64,000 nt of DNA from positions 1 to 64,000 of the forward strand of contig JADNYJ010000097.1 in assembly GCA_015501075.1 (NCBI GenBank). Direction: 5' to 3'. A program made the position numbers and the translations under genes. The stretch comes from Gymnopilus junonius (lineage: Eukaryota > Basidiomycota > Agaricomycetes > Agaricales > Galerinaceae). Of the stretch, positions 49,896 through 60,232 are shown piece after piece (position 1 is the first letter of the stretch; each line of letters starts with the position of its first letter). The notes under the pieces were generated by a model. It worked only from the letters and a program-made list of their open reading frames with translations. It was not told the DNA's origin and ran no database searches.

Positions 49896-51338
49896 ATGCC
49901 TCAATCCCTCCCACTAGAAATAACCGACCTAATCATTGACCATTTAGCATCCCAGCCTTCTGTTCATCAGGCAATCATCTCATGCTCGCTAGCTTCCCGC
50001 ACCCTCTCGCACCGCGCGCGACAGTACCTCTTCCGGAGCATTGAAATTTTCTCCTCAAACGACTACGCAATATCCCTCAGACTTCGTGATTTAATGAAAT
50101 CCGATCCCACCTTTTGCAATTATATCAGGGAATTAAAAATTTGTCTGATGTACAGGCCAATTGTTATTGAGACAACAGTCGAGACGGGCCTGCCTGATAT
50201 TCTAGAGATGTTGTGTGAGGCAAAATGGAGAGGAGACAGCGATGGCCTGACAAGTTTGACAGTGGAAAGCGTTGGAGATTGGTATCCTTGGGGAAGACTT
50301 AGTAATCAGTTTCTCACTGCTTTGGATAAGCTTATCCATGGTAGCGGACTCGATGAAGGTCAAAGACTGACATCTTTACAGTCCCTGCACGTATCCAATT
50401 TCGTAGGCTTTCCAGTTTCTTTCGTCGTACGAATGGCAGGGTCTATACGCGAGCTGGAAATTCGGCATATCGGTTTCATGGAGCTCCCAGATATGCCAAA
50501 CCAACATCTGCAGCAGCTCAGCGTATCTGGGGTTGAAGAGTCAGATCATATCTTTCCCTCCAGAGCTGCTCCAGCAGAGGCTCCTTCCCTCAAGAAGTTA
50601 ACATTCGTGTTGGATTACCTTGAGGAACCGTATATGATGCCTGTCACTTTGCTGACCAAGATGGTGTTTTCGCACTTAGGATATTGGAAGTTCGAGGGGT
50701 TCATAATCACCTCGTATACGTAGGGGAGATTATTAAATTGGCCGCGTCCAACTTGGAATCACTCACACTGTAAGCTCTTTTTCTCTTTTTTGTTTAAATT
50801 GTTGACTATATTATTGTAAAGCGATTTAACGTTTCCGACTTTGCCTCTCTCATTCGACCATGCTAGCCTCAACCTGCTCAAGATATCCTGTCTTCGCCAC
50901 CTCACCATTGCGGAATGGATTCGCGACGATCAATCCAGTTTCTCTTCTTCCTCCGTCTTCCTATCCCTGATCTCCGATCCTAGGACACGAGACTACCTCG
51001 TTTCCTCCCTCGAACACCTTGAACTTATATTCCGTATCAGAACTCTAACCGCTGGCCGAAACTACTCAGCCTGCTTTGCAGAAAAGAATTTTTGGGTCGC
51101 GATTGATAAATGCTTGTCTAGTTCGGAGATGTCTGACACAGTGAATAAGGTCGATTTGGCGGTGTACATACTCTATAAAGGGCCGATCCCGATTTCGGAT
51201 GAAAACGAAATGATTGGAAAGGTTAAGGAGGATATGAAGCCTTTTTTTACAGGTTTGAGTGGCAAGGAGAAGATCAGGTTTGATTTCAAGGTTGAGATGA
51301 ATGGCTATAATGAAGTTTTTGGGAGTCAACAGCGGTAG
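49896..51338 (+). CDS. F-box/LRR-like protein
   Basis: The N-terminus is a typical mushroom F-box: LPLEITDLIIDHLASQPS, then SCSLASRTLSHRARQYLFRS. F-box proteins recruit targets to SCF ubiquitin ligases. A series of weak leucine-rich repeats follows (LTSLQSLHVSNFVGFP; IRELEIRHIGFMELP; LQQLSVSGVEES). The first frame ends at 50721, but one base shifted near 50676 gives RILEVRGVHNHLVYVGEIIK and ASNLESLTL. A GT-AG intron (from about 50770) then leads to LTFPTLPLSFDHASLNLL and SLEHLELIFRIRT, ending at 51338. The break is probably a missing base. Such genes are numerous and rapidly evolving in Agaricomycetes; the target cannot be inferred. Confidence 0.75.
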
Positions 51339-53278
51339 TAGAACGTTGTGAGATCTTAAAATCTTTGTTATTTAGATGTCAACAGTATAATTTTTTTTCC
51401 GACTGAAAGCAACTTCGTACTTAGCTTAACCATGGGCATGCATGTGTTTGCCTTCGTCCATTTCGTATAATAATCACGATTTGCTCTACTGAACAGGCCA
51501 CCTTATTCCATCGCCCTCTGCCCAATCCCGCTGACTGACTGGACATTTATCTTTGCAATCTATATAAAAAAGATTCTTTGCACATGCTCTAACGTACTGG
51601 ATTTAACAATATTGCTTCCGGACAAGGCTCCTCGGAGTGCGCCTAGCATTTCAATGTCCTATGTCATCAGCAAAAATCTTGGGGTAACACATTACCAGAT
51701 GTCTGACTCTGATTCTCCATGGATTCCAAGAGCAAACTAAGAGACCCTTTTCATGTTGCTAAGAATTGACTCCAGCAGCAGATAATCTTAATTGGGTAAT
51801 ACCTTCACTTGTTTTAGTCTTTTTCGATGCATTTCCAAGAAGATTCTAGTTGCTTCGAAATGACACCTTCAATGACTTTCCCTTCATATATGTACGGCGC
51901 CGAGGAAAGAGACGCGGTTCGTTGGAAATACCAGCGGTCAAAGTCCTAAATAATTCGCATGCCGCTTCTATGTTTATCGGGGCCAGCTTCTTTTTACATT
52001 TGACGCCTTCGCTAAGAGAATTACATGGGAAGACTTTCCTCCGGTCGCGTGCAGAATGGCTCGTCTGTTTATTCCGCAGTCGTTCAATACTCATTCCATT
52101 AGCAGCTGACGTGCTATTGACACAGCTTACCAGGTAAACAGCCGCCATAGAGATATATATTTCGCCCTAAGTTCTTTCCAGCAACGTGAAATCTTTATGC
52201 CAATCGCGTCAATTTTAAGAGACAAAATCGACGATTTGAGGCAAGAATGCAATGATCATTCAAGTTGCCCACCAGGGGTCAGAAGTATTGTGAAATTAGC
52301 TTTGCCTCGTAGGGCCCTGACCAGTTGTCCATAAGTAAAATAACTGGTTGGATGCATCATTTTATGCAATAACGATCTGGAGAGAGGTATAGTTGACTGT
52401 TGTCGGGGCACTGAAGGCAATTCGGTGATTGCCATGCTAAGTAACCAAAAGATACCAAACAATGCACTGAATCATCATCACGCTTAGCTTGTTCCTTCAA
52501 CTCTTCTGCTCTACATTGACCATGTCCCTATGCTGGATCATCAAAGTGCAATTCATCAAGTCTTATGATTTCAAAGGAACTTGAAATAATGCCTCACAGC
52601 AGCCTCACAGAGCAAAACTTCCATGGCCTAAAATAAAGCTATGACTTCCATGTTCCTCATTGAAATTGGTGCCTGGATGCTGTAAAACTAAGCCATTCCA
52701 TGGGAAGAAAATGCTACATTTATAATTGGACTCTTGCTTGTACTCCATGGACAGCTGTTATGATTTCTCTTAAGACGGCAAACCTGTAGGAATTTCATTC
52801 CATTTATTCCCTTTTCAGTCTTGGCTGACTTTCCTCAGATCGCGCAATTCCTTTCCAATTACTGCTCGATATTACTAAAATTTTACAGATGGTTCATCTA
52901 AATATCTGAGTAACTGAACAGTTGGCAAGGTTTCTGGTGCTTCCAGTCAACCCGAAGCTCAATTACCTCCATTGCTGCAACCTTGAGTATTCAAGTCCTT
53001 CTTTTGTCTTTCGCGTTTTAGACTCAGGGTGCTCAATCTATTTTGGTTGTGAAGCTTTTGATTGTGTTGATGGATAGGATCACAAACTTTCTTCCTGTCA
53101 CCTTTGTAACTGAAAATTATATTCAATGCAACACTCGTCCCTCCACTTCTTGGCATACTATTTCAATACATATCAACACCAACAGACAGCATTGTAGTTG
53201 CAATGTCAAGGTGAAATTTTCACAGTGCATCGAGGAACCACAAAGTATTGAATAATAGTGTCTCTTAGGGAACTGCAC
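51339..53278. other. Intergenic, nothing recognised
   Basis: About 1.9 kb without a supported gene. Frames are short and compositionally ordinary. Confidence 0.5.
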
Positions 53279-53280
53279 AA

Positions 53281-53286
53281 TATAAA
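53281..53286 (+). promoter_or_regulatory. TATA box
   Basis: TATAAA lies 98 bp upstream of the ATG at 53379, with a C/A-rich leader between. It supports transcription of the small secreted-protein gene. Confidence 0.45.
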
Positions 53287-53378
53287 GCCTGACTAGTGAG
53301 TCAACCTCGTTTCTCCAGTCTCAAAGTCTACTTCAGTTCCAACTAGCACAGCTACCCCTCGAATACTATCTCTTCGGC

Positions 53379-54044
53379 ATGCAATTCAACGAGAGCTTTA
53401 TTGCCTTCGTCCTTGTTGCCATTTTGTCAGCTCATGCCCTTCCTGTGGGTGCTCATAACCATTGCACACTCGACCTTTTGTACTGACATGAAAAATATTT
53501 TAGACTTTTAAATTAAATGGGAACCCTCATATCCATTTGTACAGCTTCTATGCACAAACTCAGATCGAGTGTGACAAAGGAGCGTGGAGGACAAGGACAA
53601 AGTATACCTACTGGTAAGTCACCTGCAGCTTATGTGAATGCTGTGGACAATGACATTCTTAGGCCCACCTCTCACTCCCATGAAGGGTGCAAAATCTCAC
53701 AAAAGGTCTCACTCATCTGACCCTGAAGAGTTGTCTTCAAGTATGTTCTGGATTTTTAGACTGGAAAAGAGCATAAATATGTCTTTTTTCACAGGTTCTT
53801 CATGCAAACTCGGATCAAGTGTGAAAATGGAACCTACCAGTAAGCCATTCCTGACTTCGGTCACTCATGCTCAGGTCTTAATGGCGAGACTTTAGGTCCA
53901 TCTCCTGTATGCTGCCAAGTGCGTGCCATCCACTCAAGGTCATCTTCAGATGCCGAAAATGCGCATCCAGATGAAAGTGAGTACATTGGATTTACTACCT
54001 AATGCATAAACCATCGTTGGAACAATAATCATTCAGGTCCCTGA
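53379..54044 (+). CDS. Small secreted protein built from a signal-peptide exon and short phase-1 modules
   Basis: The first exon encodes MQFNESFIAFVLVAILSAHA, a good signal peptide, then LPV. Four short exons follow, each joined by GT-AG introns in phase 1: a basic module (SMHKLRSSVTKERGGQGQ), PPLTPMKGAKSHKRSHSSD, SSCKLGSSVKMEPTS and SPSPVCCQVRAIHSRSSSDA. A stop comes two codons into the next segment (54042-54044). A longer frame shifted by one base continues past that stop (ENGLEREPHHLSNLKERSK). Several modules resemble exons of the ExoX-like_C gene at 60-62 kb, both as DNA and as protein (SPSP...SSSDA). No known domain; the mature protein would be basic, Ser-rich and disordered. The exon set is inferred from splice sites alone. 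Confidence 0.45.
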
Positions 54045-54649
54045 AAATGGATTAGAAAGGGAGCCTCATCACCTTTCAAACCTAAAAGAAAGGTCCAAGA
54101 GGAAGGGAAACCCTCTGAGTTGCATATACCTTAAGGTCAGTTTTTCAACCACAAACCCCGGTCACCCCAAGGAATAAGTCTGGAAAGAGGCTTGACAAGA
54201 TGTCCCCAGTCAAGATGAGTGACTCCAATACCAATGCCCACGCATCTGCTCAGGCTTATTGTAGGCCAAGTAGAAAGTAAATGATGAGATGAAGCCTGAT
54301 GGTTCTGCTAACTTCTGATCCCCCTGAAGCTTCCCTCTGTTTCATATGACCGCGAGCAAATCATTTCTTGAATGACAAAGTCAATTTATGCTTAGCAATG
54401 CACCTCCATGCCATAATAATATATTGATAATATATTCTGCATTCTTATATCTGTAGCCACTCTTGACACCAGCTTCAGTGCCATACCATGCTGCCTTAAA
54501 TCTTACTTCTTGTGCCATAAATACAGAGATTATAGTCTGACGTAGCCATAAGGAATTCCTGATCCTCGTGAGAAATCCAATGACCAGCCTATCAAAGGAA
54601 CTCCGAAATGTATAAAGAAAAGCGCGAAAGGCGGCTTTTAAGATGAAGA
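54045..54649. other. Intergenic; possible further degraded modules
   Basis: 54045-54300 still contains fragments resembling the phase-1 modules upstream (for example a basic SKRKGNPL stretch and PVKMSDSNTNAHASAQ-like sequence) but without an intact frame. The rest, to the F-box gene 3' end, shows nothing. Confidence 0.35.
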
Positions 54650-56292
54650 TTATGAAATCTTCCAATTGTAAGGTATACCATGATAATTAATAGAATCAAT
54701 GAGGACATTATTATGACCAGGCTCAGACCGACCAATTTTCAAGTCCACTCCGGCCTTCATGATGGCGACGAGATTGATGGTGGACTGTTTGTCAATGACT
54801 GCAGTACTAGGACCACTGTGGTTATCTGACTGCAGATGCAAGTGAAAAGATTTCAGATGACGACGATGGGGTTTATCTAATTCAGAAATGGGTCCAAATA
54901 TGGAAGGCAATAGGTCCCAAGGAAATGAGTGCAATGCCGTGAACTGCAGAATTTGAAGATTAGGAAGAAATGTAGAACTTTTTCCTTCTTCATGGAGCAC
55001 ATCCTTTGTAATTGAGGCACGGGCTAGGCGCTTGAAAAATTCTTGAGGTGAATGGTTTCCTTCTTCATCTAATAAGGTTCGGTATGCCGTAAGTTCCAGT
55101 TCAATGACAGATGGAACTTCCTCCAAGACAGAGAGGACATCATTACTTGTATAAAGTGTGTCCACCACAATAAACACCTCCAGACAACAAGAGGACCGCT
55201 TGAAAAAGGAGACAAGCGCATCTGATGCATGATATCCATATGCACCTTCGATGACCAGTCGCTTTAATGATGGGAAGTTGACTTGACTTAAAAGCTCATG
55301 TAGGAGTTCCAGCTCGGGCCATTGGATGATTAGATCGTCAATTTGATGATGAACAATTTCACGGAATGAAATCGCCAAAAGCGGTTTCTTGAGCGTTTAA
55401 GGTCACTCAACCTACAATGCCTGATCTGCGGGGCATTCCTCAGAAGCTCTAGGCATTCGCGGAGATAAAATTCCTCTGCTTCTACCCAAGTGACGCTGTC
55501 CCACTGAATAACGACTGTCTTGTAGCGCACTCTGGTAAGGAAAACGTTATTCGGCCTGGATATAGTGTTCTTCCTTTGAAAGCCAACATCATAGTCGTAT
55601 GGTGCATTCTCTAGTCTGAGAGACTGCAGAATAGAAAGCCCAGATTCTTCCGGATCTCCAATAAAACGGGAGGTAAACCATGACGAAACGCGAAGGTCCA
55701 GCATTTGCCACCGACTGGACTCTCGATTGATCATGCTAATTGCGTCGTAGAGTTCAGTAGATTCTTCAGGTATTTCATAAGAATACATCCGGATTGCCAG
55801 CGGCAGCTTGCACGATCGTCCAAGCCATTCTCGGATGACCTTAACATTCCGACGTAAATCCATTACATCCAGGTTGATGAGGACATATTGCCAGAGCTGT
55901 GGTGTCGACCATGCAACTCGCCGCCAACCATGACAGACAGCTCCCAGACTCAACCGTGATATAACATCCGCCCAAACTTCATCAACATCGGAATCAGCAG
56001 ATGCATTCGTATCGAATGGGATATGCGGAATGCAGAACTGGAAGACAGAGGATATAATCTCCGGAGGGAGTAGCCGAGAAATGGGGTCGTGAATTTGGTT
56101 TATCTTCGGTAGCAACTCTCTATGCTCTTTTAAAATGTCGTTTACTTGTTGCTCGGCGTCCACAATTTTTTGCTTGGCCTTTTGCATTCGAGATCGCAAC
56201 TCCTTCAATTCGATACAAGGATCACAGAGGCCACCATCCTGTAATTTACATTGCCTTCTAGGCCCATGTAACACTGTGTCCTGGCTGCTCAT
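54650..56292 (-). CDS. F-box domain protein with N-terminal coiled coil
   Basis: It starts MSSQDTVLHGPRRQCKLQDG at 56292. A coiled coil follows (ELRSRMQKAKQKIVDAEQQV), then a mushroom-type F-box: ISRLLPPEIISSVFQFCIP and LGAVCHGWRRVAWSTPQLWQ. LRR-like sequence continues (LDLRVSSWFTSRFIG; LSILQSLRLENAPYDY; IRHCRLSDLK). The frame is then lost in RSRNRFWRF. Shifting one base in the AAA run near 55397 gives TLKKPLLAISFREIVHHQID, and the frame continues with more repeats (FPSLKRLVIEGAYGYHA; LPNLQILQFTALHSFP) to 54650. Single-exon structure is common in this family. It is likely an SCF substrate adaptor by family; no substrate is known. Confidence 0.75.
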
Positions 56293-56939
56293 CCTTGCGG
56301 TCGTTCTGAAATTAGTGACGGAAGGAATCTGAGCATAAATACCGGAATACTTACCTCAATACCTCACTGTTTCCTCTATTTTTTGAATCTATGATGGGAT
56401 TTTTAGGATACCAAAAGCCAAATGTCTCTGATGCAGGAGGTCTGCAGAAAACGTTTTGTTCGAATGAAGACATGCAGGGAGAGGAGGGTTAGGGTTCGGC
56501 ACCAGTTCCCTGTAGGCTGTCGCCCACTTCCAAGTTTCCGTCTTGCTCAATGCTCATCGTCCGAAGGTCCACACCCCAGACTGAACCTGAACCAGCACAC
56601 AGCATATCACTTCTCATCAAGAGCCACACCCCCTCACTAGCCTCTAAAATAAATGGTATCCGCAAGAGAAATATAAACTCTGCTCGGCTCTAATAAGTAC
56701 TGGGGCTTGAGTACGACGCGTTATCGTCCTTCAGCAGTGCTAGGAAGGCATCTCCAAAGACCTGAGAAAATAGAACGAAAATCGCGGTCATAAGAGATAA
56801 ATCGATGGTGAGAAGAACGGCAAAGTTCAGGAGCCCACTTTGTACGAATTGAACGAGACGAGGCAGCGGTATGATTATTATCCACATTTAGGTTACTTAT
56901 AAGTTCTGACCACAAAATACAGAATTCATATCTATCAGG
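56293..56939. other. Intergenic, nothing recognised
   Basis: Contains the promoter of the F-box gene at left and the 3' flank of the HNH gene at right. No motif or gene was seen. Confidence 0.5.
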
Positions 56940-58144
56940 CTACGCTGCAGTGACTTGCCTGGCCCATGCATTAACTTTTTCTTGCACCTCTCTGCGCTCC
57001 GCCGCCTCTGCCTTCTCTCTGGCTTCTCGCAACGTCGCCTGCAGCTTGTCCTTCGGCACCAGGATATATGGCAGGGTCATCAGCATATCAAGAGTGTCAG
57101 GTTCACGGTCTTGTTGGCGAACGTCGTATTCAACATCTTGAACATTCATAACGTGGCCAGGGTAGGTGTCTTTCCAAATTTCAATGAGATCATTTACCAG
57201 ACTGAAGTGCCGAAATGAAGCAGAACACATCCAGCATAAACATCATCAAAATTTATGGGAGGAGGGTCATCAGGAGTACCAAGAAGCTGGAGTGAAGACG
57301 ACAACTGAATCGGGAGGTGCGGGATATCGCCGAGAATATGAGTTGTGTACCTCTCCTCTGTCGGTGGTGCAGTGGGGTCAACATCAGTCGTTTCCATGGC
57401 AAAGTTGGGGGTCTGTTTATCCACACTGTCAGTCCTGAACTAACTATAATACAAGTGCCACGCACCTTCAAGAAAGCAAGCTCTTTACCTAACAGCCTGT
57501 GGATGGGATTGAATAGCAGAAGGCCGTTTCGAACGCTGTTAATATCTTCTATTATGTCACCTCTAGCAGGATCTCGACTCCGGCGGTGGGTATAGGTTGA
57601 AATGTACTACCATGATTGCAATGGTGAGCAGGGACGCACGGAAAGGAAAGATGGATACCATGTCGCCTTTACTGTGGGAGAGAAGGTGCACAGCGTCACA
57701 GTACAGCCCACCAGACATTGTCAAAAGGCAGGTGTCTTTATCCCGAGCCGAAACTTGAGTCCTAAAATCATCCCTTCTAGGAGTGTTTGCACTAGATGTG
57801 ACACGCGATCGGGCACCGAAGGGATCAACTGGGAACATCCTTCGTTTCTCCTCATCGCCGACGTGATAAAATAGATCGGCAGGCTCAGCTGGTGGGGCAG
57901 CGTTGTAATCCACAGCATTGGGACAGTCGGAATCGGCAGAGAGCATTCCTTCTGCTCCAATGACGACTCCTACGGCATACCGAATCCACTTGTATGGTTT
58001 GTGCGAGAACTTGTTGAGCGATTCGACAGGAAAAGTGAGACAATGAACCCAGTGCCAATTACTTGCATCCATGTTGAGGTCGGCATCAAGGGCCACGGCC
58101 AGAGGCAGCGAAGCAAAGACCTTAATTTGAGGAGCTGGGTCCAT
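56940..58144 (-). CDS. HNH nuclease-domain protein of the mushroom type
   Basis: The start MDPAPQIKVFASLPLAVALD at 58144 opens an N-terminal region conserved in this family (NWHWVHCLTFPVESLNKF; PYKWIRYAVGVVIGAEGML; DLFYHVGDEEKRRMFPVDPF). The HNH core follows: TQVSARDKDTCLLT, then YCDAVHLLSHSKGDM, and after an intron YISTYTHRRSRDPARGDIIE and INSVRNGLLL. The rest (PNFAMETTDVDP; HLPIQLSSSLQLLG) ends in a helix (KLQATLREAREKAEAAERRE) and VNAWARQVTAA. HNH_2-type proteins of this form are abundant in Agaricomycetes and of unknown role. Whether it cleaves DNA is not shown. It is divergent from the ExoX-like_C gene at 58488, with a 343-bp shared promoter region. Confidence 0.85.
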
Positions 58145-58487
58145 GAGTGTCTTGAGCAAGGTCACGAAAGTGACTGTGACAAGCCCGACTTGTTGTCTGG
58201 GTCGCCCAGTTCAAGTTGTCCTCTGGCTCTTCTGACAACTCGAGTTTAGTATACTCAGTGATACTACCCAACTCCACGAAATATCCATCGTTACAGTGTC
58301 GACTATATCACACCTGCTACCCAGTACCCTTCTTCCGCCTGTTTCTTCAATCCTGACTTCAATCTTTACTCCATTTCTTGGTGCGCAACTGTCACCCTGC
58401 CGTGTGGCATGGACATGTCCAGAACGTGCAGGCTGCATTGCGCCCTCGCAGCCCCGCAATGCAGCGACATTTTGAACCTGGACACTG

Positions 58488-59707
58488 ATGGTTTGTCCAC
58501 TTACTTCGCCTATCTTGCTCCCTCCCCCTGCCGACGATGAAAATGAGAGTCTTCCTGATTAGTTCTATGGGAAGGACGCTGGTGGCCACGTGCTATCTTT
58601 TGGGATATGGCAGGGCAAAAGGATACATGAAATCAATTTACCTTACCTCAAATTCTGCAGTCGAAGATGTCGTCCGGCCAAAAGAGTGAGTCCATTCTAT
58701 GACGTCACCCGATCATGAACTTGATAACTATTGCAGCGGTTGTTTTTAGATGCTCTCCACAAGTTCCTCGATGGCCTGCAAAAGCATGCGTTTTCAAAAA
58801 CGTACTGCGGGGATTTCATAGTTCCATTCGGTCGAAAGCACCCAAACAAGGCAATTCGAGAGTGTGATGATAAGCCGTGGCTTGAATGGGTTTGTAAACA
58901 GTATCGTTTGAAAGCGGAGGTCGGTTCTTTCTGCTTAGTCATCGTTTAAAAGAACTCAACTTCCTGTACTTTCAGCACCCGATATTTTTCATTGCTGCAG
59001 ATACCTGGCTGGCAAATTCTCGCCCCCAAGAGCCCAAACGGGACATCGGTGAACTAGTGGGTACCCTGAATCTACGGCAGGAATCTAAAGAAGATTTGCC
59101 TGTTGTGGCAGGTCTGGATTTTATCGATGATGAGCAGGGAGATGAGGAATTTGAAGCGGATGAAGACGAAGACAAGATGAAACAGGACTCCACCAGAACT
59201 CAGCCAGACATTAGCAATCCGTTAGGTGGTCTGCCTGAGCGGTCCTGTTCAAGCACCGCGCCGCCCTTGACCCACCAAAGTGATCATTTGGATCATTGGA
59301 AGACAGACGCATTCAGATCTGATATTGAAAGCGATACCGACGGCAGAAAGCGTATACCGTCAGGTTGGCCATATCAGTGACTACTTCAGTGTCCAGATGG
59401 GTTGATATCTTTCCCTCTTCTAGATGTGGCGTCATCGGCCGACCGAAAATCTGAGCACGGAGAGCAACCCTCCAAAACCTCTGATATTCTTCAAGTTGAT
59501 GGTTCAGAGCTCGGAGAAAGAGATGACGACGATGCTGCGTCTCTGGCCCGTTTGATCTATGACTACTTTTCAAATGCAAAACATCCGCCGGAGCTCCCTC
59601 CTGACATTCGAGTTGCTCTCAACGCTGTTGCTTTCTATGTCAAACAGCAGCCTGTTAACGGTTCGGATGCCGTATCAGACGGTGACGTGGAAACAATTGA
59701 ACCCTGA
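58488..59707 (+). CDS. ExoX-like_C double-module protein, copy A, with in-frame stop
   Basis: The ATG at 58488 begins MVCPLTSPILLPPPADDENE, aligned with the start of copy B. TAG at 58560-58562 then replaces the Trp of copy B (DW in B, D-stop here). Past it the protein is intact: a first module HVLSFGIWQGKRIHEINLPY, an intron, LDALHKFLDGLQKHAFSKTY, and a second module DFIVPFGRKHPNKAIRECDD with KPWLEWV. The next exon has HPIFFIAADTWLANSR and an acidic run (EEFEADEDEDKMKQ). The C-terminus is YDYFSNAKHPPELPPDIRV and ALNAVAFYVKQQ. The FGK/R...G...PYL/W.W pattern resembles the C-terminal module of exonuclease X-like proteins (ExoX-like_C), without the nuclease domain. Function is unknown. It is a pseudogene if the TAG is real. 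Confidence 0.6.
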
Positions 59708-60232
59708 ACAGCTGACAGTCCTATAATCAACAGTGCACCAACATAGCTGAGCTATACCTGACATACCGCTTGGCCCGTTATGGTAAGTCAACTTTTTGAA
59801 AGTCACTGCAGTGGTGACTTTCGCATGCCTTCCCTTTCTTGCATTGCGAACGTTTCCAATTTTCGAGTGATTTATTAGGTCGCCTCATGTGTGCGATATG
59901 GAGTATTCAGTAGTATAGATGCAGCTGGACTTGAGTTGTAGATAGATTGGAACCAGAGTAGAGATGTTAGCTTGAAGTGTGCATATATATGTTGAAGCTT
60001 TCAAGGGTGAACGATTCAATGATTCGGACAAGACTCGGAGGCTACAAGTTTAACGCGAGTTGGCGTCCTTCCAGTGTGACAGTTTGTCACAATCCTGTGA
60101 CTTCATGTACGCTAGATGGCTTGCAGCTGCCAGTGACGCGAACACTGCTTATTATCTCATGGAAACGAACCCTTCTTGCGACTGGATTAGAGCAGCAAGG
60201 AGCAGCATCGCGACTGAATCGGTCAAAATCAA
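59708..60232. other. Intergenic between tandem copies
   Basis: 3' flank of copy A and promoter of copy B. A TATATAT run lies at about 59983. Nothing else was recognised. Confidence 0.5.
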
